Shown in pieces: positions 55,174 through 62,858 of a stretch of DNA of 64,000 nt; the first letter of the stretch is position 1, and each line of letters begins with the position of its first letter. The stretch comes from Psychroserpens luteolus. GTDB lineage: Bacteria > Bacteroidota > Bacteroidia > Flavobacteriales > Flavobacteriaceae. The notes beneath the pieces were generated by a model that saw only the letters and a program-made list of their open reading frames with translations, ran no database searches and was not told the origin of the DNA. The translations under genes were made by a program, and so were the position numbers. The stretch lies in assembly GCF_021032705.1 (NCBI RefSeq), contig NZ_JAHVXI010000005.1:236977-300976 (forward strand), read 5' to 3'.

Positions 55174-55679
55174 AACCAACTCGAATATTTGACATAATTA
55201 TCGGCAATGCGATTAATTTCTCCTGAAATAAGAGCTTTACTAATGTCCTTCACCTTTTTAGCAGGAACACCTGCATAGATACTTCCAGATTCAACAATAG
55301 TATTTTTGGTCACTACAGCACCAGCCGCAATAATACTATTGCTCTCAACGATACAATCGTCCATCACAATGCTTCCCATACCTATCAGAACATTATCATG
55401 AATGGTGCAACCATGAACAATTGCATTATGACCAATAGAGACATTATGACCAATAGTAGTTGGTGATTTTTGATAGGTTGCATGAATTACAGCACCATCT
55501 TGAACATTCACCTTATCTCCCATTTTTATAAAATGAACATCACCTCTAATAACAGCATTAAACCAAATGCTGCATTGATTTCCCATAGTAACTTCACCTA
55601 CAATAGTCGCGTTTTCGGCAATATAACAATCGCTAGGTATCTGAGGATGTTTTCCGTTTACAGGTTTTATAATTGGCAT
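55164..55679 (-). CDS. Gamma-carbonic-anhydrase-like hexapeptide-repeat protein, 171 aa
   Basis: Left-handed beta helix with repeated [LIV]G-type hexapeptides (IVGEVTMGNQCSIWF, VLIGMGSIVMD). Metal-binding histidines typical of the YrdA/gamma-CA family are His66, His84 and His89 (VIHATY, IGHNAIVHGC). Whether it hydrates CO2 is unproven, since many family members are inactive or act as acyltransferases. It is the last gene of a five-gene operon led by a sensor kinase; the gap to the preceding lipoprotein is 5 bp. Confidence 0.88.
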   Translation of the reverse strand: MPIIKPVNGKHPQIPSDCYIAENATIVGEVTMGNQCSIWFNAVIRGDVHFIKMGDKVNVQDGAVIHATYQKSPTTIGHNVSIGHNAIVHGCTIHDNVLIGMGSIVMDDCIVESNSIIAAGAVVTKNTIVESGSIYAGVPAKKVKDISKALISGEINRIADNYVKYSSWFKS

Positions 55680-55684
55680 AGTTA

Positions 55685-56218
55685 TTAATTTGTATGTTCC
55701 TGAAGTACTATTTTTTTATCCAAATACCAGGCTTTCCCATTAACTCCAGTTCCGAAGAAAAAATCTGGATGCCCTTTATAGTTGGCTCTATCATCTTGTA
55801 CTAACTCCTCTTTTACACTTTGAGGTAACCATTCAAAATTAAATTCATCTTTTTTATGGTTTTGTTCCATCCACTCTAAATCCATTTCAAAATCATTTAT
55901 AGCATGAAAGGTTTTTTCGTTAAAGTACAAAACGGCCTCTAGACTATAATCGGATGGCCCTGGAACAGAAAGTCTATCATTTTGACCCGAATTATCAATA
56001 ATCACATAGCGATATTCCACTTTTATAGGCTTGTGTTTTCCAAAATCCAAAACCTTACCAAGACGTTCAATATCTGTTGATGTTATTTCTGTAACATTCC
56101 CTTTTTTTATAACACTCTCATTAGAATACTCCTTGCTTTTTTTGTCAGAATCAGATTGGCATGTCATAAAAAATGACACAAGCAAAAACAGCAACCATTT
56201 GTGATTTTTGACATTCAT
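55685..56218 (-). CDS. Lipoprotein of unknown function, 177 aa, in LytTR operon
   Basis: The ATG at 56218 gives a lipoprotein signal with lipobox FFMTC (Cys20); a longer frame would overlap the response regulator gene and lacks a signal. The mature part is acidic and Trp/Tyr-rich with no recognised domain (EVRY/VIIDNSG, DLEWMEQNHKK, FFFGTGVNGKAWYLD). It starts 1 bp after the regulator stops. Probable membrane-anchored accessory of the two-component system. Confidence 0.8.
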   Translation of the reverse strand: MNVKNHKWLLFLLVSFFMTCQSDSDKKSKEYSNESVIKKGNVTEITSTDIERLGKVLDFGKHKPIKVEYRYVIIDNSGQNDRLSVPGPSDYSLEAVLYFNEKTFHAINDFEMDLEWMEQNHKKDEFNFEWLPQSVKEELVQDDRANYKGHPDFFFGTGVNGKAWYLDKKIVLQEHTN

Positions 56219-56219
56219 A

Positions 56220-56954
56220 TTATTTAAAATAAGACAGCAAGTCGGACTTCTTAGACGCTGAAACCATAATCTCTTTTCCATTGCTCAACACCACACTACC
56301 TCCTTTTCCTTTTACGTACTTGGTGACTTCATTAACATTAACCAGATAACTTTTATGAACTCTTGCAAAACCACTTTCGGTTAAGGCTTCTTCAAAATAC
56401 TTTAGGGTCTTGCTTACTAATTTCTTTTTGTTATTGTTAAGGTAAATTTCGGTGTAATTATCATCGGCTTTACAATACATAATATCTGAAGTTTCCAAAA
56501 CTTCAAATCCATCTTGTTGTGGTATCGTAATTTTACCATCAACACTATTGGTTTTTGGCACTAAAACTTGATCTTGAAGCGCATCTTCTTTTGTTCTTAT
56601 TTCTGTGACGTAATCAACAGCTTTTATTAACTCATCAATAGAAACAGGTTTCATTAAGTAGTAGGAAGCATGCGCATTTAAAGCATCAATAGCATAATGA
56701 TTATAAGCGGTAACAAAAACGGTTTCGAAATCAATATCACCAACTTTGTCCAATAGATCAAAAGCATTTCCATAGGGCATTTCTACGTCAAGAAACACGA
56801 GGTCTAATTCTGTATTTCGAATAAGTACTAATGCTTCATCTACATTTGCAGCTTCGCCTAAAACATCAACATTAGGACAGTACTTGTTGAGATAATTTTT
56901 TAGAATTTTTCTACTTGTTTCTTCGTCTTCTACAATGATTGATCTTAACTTCAT
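56220..56954 (-). CDS. LytTR-family response regulator
   Basis: 244 aa. Receiver domain with VEDEETSR acidic pair, phospho-acceptor Asp56 (LVFLDVEMP), Thr in FVTAYNHYA and Lys in YLMKPVS. The C-terminal LytTR DNA-binding domain has DIMYCKADDNYTEIYL and FARVHKSYLVNVNEVTKY, the usual signature. LytTR domains bind pairs of direct repeats about two helical turns apart. The cognate kinase is two genes upstream with one lipoprotein between. Confidence 0.95.
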   Translation of the reverse strand: MKLRSIIVEDEETSRKILKNYLNKYCPNVDVLGEAANVDEALVLIRNTELDLVFLDVEMPYGNAFDLLDKVGDIDFETVFVTAYNHYAIDALNAHASYYLMKPVSIDELIKAVDYVTEIRTKEDALQDQVLVPKTNSVDGKITIPQQDGFEVLETSDIMYCKADDNYTEIYLNNNKKKLVSKTLKYFEEALTESGFARVHKSYLVNVNEVTKYVKGKGGSVVLSNGKEIMVSASKKSDLLSYFK

Positions 56955-56960
56955 ATGATC

Positions 56961-57536
56961 TTATTTTTTTATTGTGTCTTTAAATTCTTTTAAGGACGCC
57001 ATGGCTTGCTGATACTCTTCATCAGGGTTTTCTATGAGTGTTTCGGTAAAAACCAACGACTCAAACTCAGATCTTCTTGAATCCATTTCTTCTGTACTCA
57101 TTAAATCTAATTTCCTCTCAAATAAAGTTACTTCCGTATTCGAATTGAAATAGGTCACATTCTCAAATAGTGCACAGCACTTATCACCTTCTCTCTTTTG
57201 TCCTTTATGTATATATGGACTTAAACCTGAAACTCGTCTCATAATGATGTTATCGTTTTTGAGATAAACTTCCATTTTAATGGGAAAGTTCTCAGAAAAT
57301 CGAGATGCTGCGGTAACTTTAGATATGCCTCGTGAGTTCTTTTTATAAATGATTACGCCAGTTTCATGTGTACCATCAACAATTGTTTCAGAATGCTCAA
57401 TTTTGGCTTCTTTATTATATTCTGACACCAGTCTATCTATATTTTGAATCCAGCTTAATCTATTATCTTCTGTTTCATTTTGACATGAAATCGACAACAT
57501 AACTACTATTGCAACTACCATTTTTATTCTCATCAT
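56961..57536 (-). CDS. Lipoprotein of unknown function, 191 aa, between kinase and regulator
   Basis: Signal with lipobox LSISC (Cys18). No recognised domain; sequence has beta-strand character (VTAASRFSENFPIKMEVYL, RRVSGLSPYIHKG) and a charged C-terminal helix. The ATG overlaps the kinase stop in TAATG (1 bp overlap), and the regulator begins 6 bp after it, so its stoichiometry is tied to the signalling pair. A ligand-binding or inhibitory partner of the kinase is a reasonable inference only. Confidence 0.8.
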   Translation of the reverse strand: MMRIKMVVAIVVMLSISCQNETEDNRLSWIQNIDRLVSEYNKEAKIEHSETIVDGTHETGVIIYKKNSRGISKVTAASRFSENFPIKMEVYLKNDNIIMRRVSGLSPYIHKGQKREGDKCCALFENVTYFNSNTEVTLFERKLDLMSTEEMDSRRSEFESLVFTETLIENPDEEYQQAMASLKEFKDTIKK

Positions 57537-59725
57537 TAATCCTTTTTTATGGTTACAACAACTTTAGTTCCTGCATCTTCGGCATCTTGATAATCATCTA
57601 TAAACACGTCGACTTTATCTTTATACATTTCGTTTAAGATTGCCACACGTTTTTGGATATTACCCATACCTTTAGATTTCTGTTTTTGCTGATTGGTTGT
57701 TTTCAAATCTTTAGAACGTTCTCTTCCAATACCATCATCGGCCACAGTAATGGTAATTTCATCATTGCTTTTTTTAGACACATCGATATACAAGTGTCCT
57801 TTTTCAGTTTTATAACGCAATCCATGCCATACAGCATTTTCGATATAAGGTTGTAAAAGCATTGGTGGAATTTGAAACGACTCGACGTCGACATTTTCAT
57901 CAACTGTTATACTATAATCAAACTTATCTTGAAATCTGAAATGCTCTAATTTGGTATAGAGATCTAATAACTCTATTTCCTTTTGTAACGGAATAAAATC
58001 TTCTTCACTATTTTCTAATACTGCTCGCATGAGATATGAGAAATCTGATAAATACTTATTGGCAGTACGTTCATCGTTAATTGCAATAAAACTATTAACC
58101 GAGTTTAATGCATTAAAAATAAAATGCGGATTCATTTGACTGCGCAACGATTTTAAAGCCAGTAAATTATTAGCTAATCGCTGTTGTTTGATGTATTTGT
58201 ACATAAAAAACGCAGTAATGAGTAACATAATCAATCCAGCAATTAATGAGTAGATAATCAATTGCTGATTTTTGGTTCGTGCTTGGTTTAAACTAGTTGT
58301 TAGTACACGATCACTTTCTAAACTTGTAATTCGATTTTGCTGCGCTATAATGTTACGTCTAAAACGATCGGCTTGCGACAGTTCTTGTTCTCGTTTAATG
58401 TAGAGTTCATCAACCACATTTTTATAATCCTCTAAAGTCTCCTTCGCTTTTTCAAAGTTTCCAGCATCAACATGCACATCTGAAAGCTTTTTCGTGGCGT
58501 CTTTCTTAACAATTAAATCTCCTTTAGCATCAGCTTCTTCAATACTTTTCTCGAGATAAGGAATAGCATTTTCATAGTCTTTCTGTAAAAAGTAAGCATT
58601 ACCAATTTTGTAATTTTGTTTTTGAAGTGTCAAGGGACTTTCATTCACTATGATAGAATCTTTTTGAACACCTTCTACATCTTCAACAATCTCCTTTCGC
58701 AATTGTATCTCTTCAGAATAGTTTCTGTTTGTATTCTGAAAATCGGCTACCGTAACTTTTTCTTCTAAAGCCCGTTTTTTAGTTTCTTTCTCGGCAAGAT
58801 TAAGAGAATTTCCAAAAAACTGCTCTGCTTTGTCTACGCGACCATCACTATTATATGATTGTGCAATTTTAGAATTGAGGTCAACAATCTTTGGCTTGAT
58901 CAAATGTTTATTAGCCACCTCTAAACCTTTTTCATATGCCTCAACAGAAGACTGATAATTCTTAATACTAAAGTACGTATCTCCTAAGCCTTCATAAAGT
59001 GTAACAAGTTGATAATTACTTAGAGATTTCTTGTCTATAGCATTGTAAGTTTCTAAACTTTCTTGATAATTTTTATTACGCTCATAAGCTTTTGCAAGCC
59101 CTAATTTAGCTTCATTAGTTTCTTCATTTTGCAAACTAACCCTATAACTAGTAACCGCTAAATCATATTGTTTCCAGTACATATACACATCAGCTAAAAC
59201 TAAATGAGCAAGTCCATTTTGAGATTGTGTTGTACTTTGTGATAGTGCATCTCCTACAAATGCAATACTCTTTTCTACATCAAGCTTTTTGTATTTGGAT
59301 ACCGAATCGATATAGGCATTAAATGCCTTTATATCTGTTTTAAATTTTGAATTTCCTTTTTGTCTTGTTTCAGCAGGCTCTACTTCTACAGTTATTCTAT
59401 CATTATTCTCTATAATATGATAAACGGTTTGAAAATCTTTATGCCTTATAATTAATTCGTCGCCTTTACGAGCCTTAATTACAAATGCACCATTGGCATC
59501 TGTTCGCGTATAATCACCACCATTAACCTCAATATTTACTTTTGAAATAGGCTTGTACGTATCACTTTCCCTTACAGAACCTCTTATGCTAAAGAAAGGG
59601 TTTTTTTCTGCTTTCAGCTTCAGCGCCTCATTCTCTTGTACTTTCTTATTGTTTTGACCTGTTACTGTTTCTATAGAAAACAATAACAGTAAGATAATGA
59701 TGCTATATTTAAGTATTTGTTTCAT
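57536..59725 (-). CDS. LytS/YehU-type sensor histidine kinase with carboxypeptidase-regulatory and TPR sensor region
   Basis: 729 aa from ATG 59725, which begins a signal peptide (MKQILKYSIIILLLLFS). Order: CarboxypepD_reg-like sandwich (FSIRGSVRESDTYKP, TRTDANGAFVIKARKGD), TPR repeats over residues about 130-460 (LVTLYEGLGDTYFSIKNYQ and similar), coiled coil, membrane helix about 486-508, then the His_kinase domain with LRSQMNPHFIFNALN (phospho-acceptor His534) and an HATPase_c domain (IENAVWHGL, VADDGIGRER). The large periplasmic part should sense an envelope signal. Operon leader. Confidence 0.93.
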   Translation of the reverse strand: MKQILKYSIIILLLLFSIETVTGQNNKKVQENEALKLKAEKNPFFSIRGSVRESDTYKPISKVNIEVNGGDYTRTDANGAFVIKARKGDELIIRHKDFQTVYHIIENNDRITVEVEPAETRQKGNSKFKTDIKAFNAYIDSVSKYKKLDVEKSIAFVGDALSQSTTQSQNGLAHLVLADVYMYWKQYDLAVTSYRVSLQNEETNEAKLGLAKAYERNKNYQESLETYNAIDKKSLSNYQLVTLYEGLGDTYFSIKNYQSSVEAYEKGLEVANKHLIKPKIVDLNSKIAQSYNSDGRVDKAEQFFGNSLNLAEKETKKRALEEKVTVADFQNTNRNYSEEIQLRKEIVEDVEGVQKDSIIVNESPLTLQKQNYKIGNAYFLQKDYENAIPYLEKSIEEADAKGDLIVKKDATKKLSDVHVDAGNFEKAKETLEDYKNVVDELYIKREQELSQADRFRRNIIAQQNRITSLESDRVLTTSLNQARTKNQQLIIYSLIAGLIMLLITAFFMYKYIKQQRLANNLLALKSLRSQMNPHFIFNALNSVNSFIAINDERTANKYLSDFSYLMRAVLENSEEDFIPLQKEIELLDLYTKLEHFRFQDKFDYSITVDENVDVESFQIPPMLLQPYIENAVWHGLRYKTEKGHLYIDVSKKSNDEITITVADDGIGRERSKDLKTTNQQKQKSKGMGNIQKRVAILNEMYKDKVDVFIDDYQDAEDAGTKVVVTIKKD

Positions 59726-59936
59726 TATTTTATTTGAATGGAATAAACTTACATACTTTAATTGGTTAAATAAAATCACTAACTATCGTTACATCCAAAA
59801 TTTAAGATCAAATTGATTAGGTTACTCATTTAGTTATCCTTTTCACTCATTTAAACGCTTACTTCACTCATTCTTGTTTTTTATTAAAAAAAGATGATTC
59901 TAGATTTACCGCATTAATCAAAAATCGAAAAAAACA
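59726..59936. promoter_or_regulatory. Divergent promoter region with three 21-bp-spaced ACTCATT repeats
   Basis: Between the kinase operon and the SIMPL operon. ACTCATT occurs at 59824-59830, 59845-59851 and 59866-59872, all on one strand and exactly 21 bp apart; the first two extend to ACTCATTTA. A weak -7 element (TAGATTTA, 59901-59908) lies downstream of them for the plus-strand operon. Spacing and orientation suit binding of a LytTR regulator upstream of that promoter. Confidence 0.6.
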
Positions 59937-60953
59937 ATGAAAAATCAAGCCCTTAGCGTCATGCTAATGTTAATGTGTATGGTCATATCAAATGCACAGC
60001 ACAAAGGAAACTATGATCAAATCTCAAGACAGAATATTTTGCATTCTGGAAATGCAACTATTTACAATCCTACTGTACAACAGCAAATCAATAAAATATT
60101 AAATCCGAGTACCAATGTATTTATTGATGTTAAAGCACTACAAAATATATCGGCAACAACCTATACTGCTATTTTTAATGTGTCTCAAATTGGACCAACA
60201 GCAGACAGCACTAATTTGTTAATGAACCAGCGTGTAGATAAAATAAAAAGTGCTTTAAAAACTATAGGCATATCAGAAGAAGACTTTGCTGTAGATGTCA
60301 TTTCATTTGTTCCGAATTATGAAATAGAGGTTCAGAAAAAGTTATTTAGTAAAACCTATACAGAAGTACCAAACGGTTTTGAACTTCAACAAAATTTACA
60401 CATTCAGTTTACAAAGACCAATCAGTTTGAGAACATTTTAACAGCATGCGCTAAAAGCGAAATATACAATCTCGTTAAAGTCGATTATTATATCGAAAAT
60501 ATTGCTGAAGTTTATAAAAACCTGCAAACAAAACTTTTAAAACTTATTGAAGAAAAAAAAGCTTACTATAAAGTTTTAGGTTTTGATCTTGCCAATTATA
60601 ATGTTGCAATTGCAGATGATCAGTATTGTTATTTCCCTAAAGATTTTTATCAAAGCTACCAAGCTTTCAATAGTGTGTCTTTTGAAGCCATTACAAAGAA
60701 AAAGGGAGTCACTACTGCAAAAAAACAAACCTCATATTACTACCAACCCTTATCTTATGAAAACTATGATGTAGTTATCAATCCTTCCATTTTAGAACCT
60801 GTTGTTCAAATAGGAATGAATATAAGACTTCAATACACACCAAAACCTAAAGAAGCAAAACCTGAACCCGTTGTAAAAACAGAGATTAAGCACAAATACT
60901 ATGTCGTTTCTCCTAATGGCACCTTAGATATCAAAGCATTACAAACCAATTAA
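59937..60953 (+). CDS. Secreted SIMPL (DUF541)-like protein, 338 aa
   Basis: Signal peptide (MKNQALSVMLMLMCMVISN, then AQ). The middle resembles the SIMPL/DUF541 fold: repeated strands such as YTAIFNVSQIGPTADS and the helix MNQRVDKIKSALKTIG, ISEEDFAVDVISFVPNYEI, then a beta region with LHIQFTKTNQFENIL. The C-terminal part has YYQPLSYENYDVVINPSIL and basic Pro-rich PKPKEAKPEPV. Family function is unclear (membrane stability and oxidative resistance have been reported for relatives). First gene of the divergent operon, followed after 11 bp by the rhodanese-like gene. Confidence 0.75.
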   Translation: MKNQALSVMLMLMCMVISNAQHKGNYDQISRQNILHSGNATIYNPTVQQQINKILNPSTNVFIDVKALQNISATTYTAIFNVSQIGPTADSTNLLMNQRVDKIKSALKTIGISEEDFAVDVISFVPNYEIEVQKKLFSKTYTEVPNGFELQQNLHIQFTKTNQFENILTACAKSEIYNLVKVDYYIENIAEVYKNLQTKLLKLIEEKKAYYKVLGFDLANYNVAIADDQYCYFPKDFYQSYQAFNSVSFEAITKKKGVTTAKKQTSYYYQPLSYENYDVVINPSILEPVVQIGMNIRLQYTPKPKEAKPEPVVKTEIKHKYYVVSPNGTLDIKALQTN

Positions 60954-60964
60954 TCGTTATTATT

Positions 60965-61528
60965 ATGAAAGCAACAACCGCATTATTTGCATGTATTACA
61001 CTTTTAATATGCATTCCAGTAGAAAATGAATTACCAGATTTTAGGAGATCTAAAGTGAGTTATTCAGATTTTGAAACACTCGTAAGAAAAGTAAAAAAAC
61101 ACCGTAAAAAACGATTGATCGATTTTAATCAGTTTTTGTCTAAAAGCAAAGAAAAAGATGTAATAATACTAGACACTCGTTCTAAAGACATGTACGATAA
61201 AAAACATATCAAAGGCGCTTTACACCTTAATTTCTCAGACTTTACTCAAGACAATTTAGCTAGGATTATTCCAAGCAAAAACACTAAAATCCTAATCTAT
61301 TGTAACAACAACTTTCAAGGTGATCAAATACACTTTATGACAAAATCTGTATTGCCAGAATTAGAGACAGAAAAAGAAATAACTCTTGCGCTCAATATTC
61401 CAACCTATATTAATCTTTATGGTTATGGCTATAAAAATGTCTATGAGTTATCTGAGCTTTTATTCCCTTTAGATCAACGGGTAGTTTATGAAGGCTCTTC
61501 CATACAGAAAACAATAAGTAATAATTAA
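60965..61528 (+). CDS. Secreted rhodanese-like protein, 187 aa
   Basis: N-terminal hydrophobic segment (LFACITLLICIP) suggests export. The rhodanese fold is clear: VIILDTRSKDMYDKKHIKGA is the CH2A-type entry and KILIYCNNNFQGDQ carries the putative active Cys113. The loop after Cys (NNNFQG) differs from the CxxxxR/T pattern of sulfurtransferases, so catalysis is uncertain; it may bind thiol or act as a sensor. 12 bp before the VWA gene. Confidence 0.78.
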   Translation: MKATTALFACITLLICIPVENELPDFRRSKVSYSDFETLVRKVKKHRKKRLIDFNQFLSKSKEKDVIILDTRSKDMYDKKHIKGALHLNFSDFTQDNLARIIPSKNTKILIYCNNNFQGDQIHFMTKSVLPELETEKEITLALNIPTYINLYGYGYKNVYELSELLFPLDQRVVYEGSSIQKTISNN

Positions 61529-61540
61529 AAAATAGAATCT

Positions 61541-62695
61541 ATGAAAACAATAATCAAAACACTCATTATATCGTTATGCATGGTTAATTTCATGTCTTGT
61601 AACGCTAATGAAAAAAAAGAAACAAAGCAACTAGCAATTGCAGAAACAAAGGCTCACAACCCAAATAAGCAATTTATAAAAGTAGCCTTGTTACTAGACA
61701 CTAGCAATAGTATGGATGGACTGATTGACCAAGCCAAGGCCCAACTTTGGGATATTGTAAACGAATTATCATATGCCAAATGTGGTGATGAAAAACCAAA
61801 ATTACAAATTGCTTTATATGAATACGGAAATGATAATCTTAATGGTGACGAAGGTTTTATCAGACAAGTGCTAGCATTTAGTGATGATTTAGATGAGATT
61901 TCTAAACAACTATTCTCATTAACCACAAATGGAGGTAACGAATATTGTGGTCATGTTATTCAAACCTCATTAAATCAATTAAAGTGGGGAAAAAACGAAG
62001 ATGACTTAAAACTTATTTTCATTGCAGGAAACGAGCCATTTTCACAAGGCAAAATAAGTTATCAAGATGCTGCTAAGCAGGCACATAAAAATGGGGTGAG
62101 CGTAAATACCATTTTTTGCGGAGATTACAATCAAGGTATTGCAACCTATTGGAAAGATGGAGCAGACCTATCTCATGGTGATTATATGGCCATTAATCAT
62201 AATCACGTAACCACTTATGTAGCCACACCATATGATGATAAAATTCTAAAACTTAATCACAAACTAAATGGCACTTATGTAGCTTATGGTCGTGTAGGTA
62301 AAAAGAAAATGGCTCTTCAAGCAGAACAAGACACCAATGCGAGAGGGTATAGCGAAGCTAATGCTGTGAGTAGAACAGTTAGTAAAAGTTCACATCTTTA
62401 TCTAAACTCTAATTGGGATTTAGTTGACGCAGAACAAGAAAAAGATTTCAAATTTGAAGACTTAAAAAAAGAGGAGCTGCCTGAGGAACTCAAAGATAAA
62501 AGCGTTTTGGAAATCAAAGCATATGTCAAAAACAAACGCTTAGAACGTGAAGCGATTCAAAAAGAAATTCAGCAGTTAAACGAAAAACGCCGACTGTATA
62601 TAAAATCGCAACAGAAAGAAGATAGTAATGGCTTAGAAAATGCCATGATTAAAGCAATAAAGACACAAGCAAAAGACAAGAAATATACATGGTAA
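61541..62695 (+). CDS. Von Willebrand factor A domain lipoprotein, 384 aa
   Basis: Lipoprotein signal with lipobox NFMSC (Cys20). The VWA domain spans about 47-240: the MIDAS motif DTSNS (Asp53, Ser55, Ser57), a Thr in the LTTNGGNEY loop, and Asp/Asn in FIAGNEPFS. The rest (about 260-384) is a charged helical region (DLKKEELPEELKDKS, EAIQKEIQQLNEK). Metal-mediated protein binding at the outer face of a membrane is expected. Last gene of the divergent operon. Confidence 0.85.
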   Translation: MKTIIKTLIISLCMVNFMSCNANEKKETKQLAIAETKAHNPNKQFIKVALLLDTSNSMDGLIDQAKAQLWDIVNELSYAKCGDEKPKLQIALYEYGNDNLNGDEGFIRQVLAFSDDLDEISKQLFSLTTNGGNEYCGHVIQTSLNQLKWGKNEDDLKLIFIAGNEPFSQGKISYQDAAKQAHKNGVSVNTIFCGDYNQGIATYWKDGADLSHGDYMAINHNHVTTYVATPYDDKILKLNHKLNGTYVAYGRVGKKKMALQAEQDTNARGYSEANAVSRTVSKSSHLYLNSNWDLVDAEQEKDFKFEDLKKEELPEELKDKSVLEIKAYVKNKRLEREAIQKEIQQLNEKRRLYIKSQQKEDSNGLENAMIKAIKTQAKDKKYTW

Positions 62696-62700
62696 TATTT

Positions 62701-62809
62701 GGGCGTTACGTTCTTTACATTTTCACCAATGTAAAAGAACGTCGTGCTCTCGGTAGTCGCTTCCAGAGGCAACTCTGGAGAGCTTCAACAATACCTCCAT
62801 CACTAACGC
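62701..62809. ncRNA. Structured GCGTTA...TAACGC element (putative repeat or RNA)
   Basis: 109-bp non-coding block between the VWA stop and the terminator. Ends are inverted: GCGTTA (62703-62708) and TAACGC (62804-62809). Inside are a 13-14-bp stem (62708-62720 with 62729-62742, one bulge) and a 7-bp stem TCCAGAG/CTCTGGA closed by a GCAA tetraloop (62762-62779). It resembles, from memory, dispersed GGGCGTT-type repeats in flavobacterial genomes. Both strand and role are uncertain. Confidence 0.55.
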
Positions 62810-62838
62810 AAAAAGTCTCGATAATATCGAGACTTTTT
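62810..62838. terminator. Bidirectional terminator between VWA gene and PorP/SprF gene
   Basis: AAAAAGTCTCGA / TCGAGACTTTTT, 12-bp stem with loop TAATA; A/T tracts allow termination on both strands. It immediately follows the structured element and serves the convergent genes. Confidence 0.88.
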
Positions 62839-62858
62839 GTTTTATTATTGCGTTTTTT

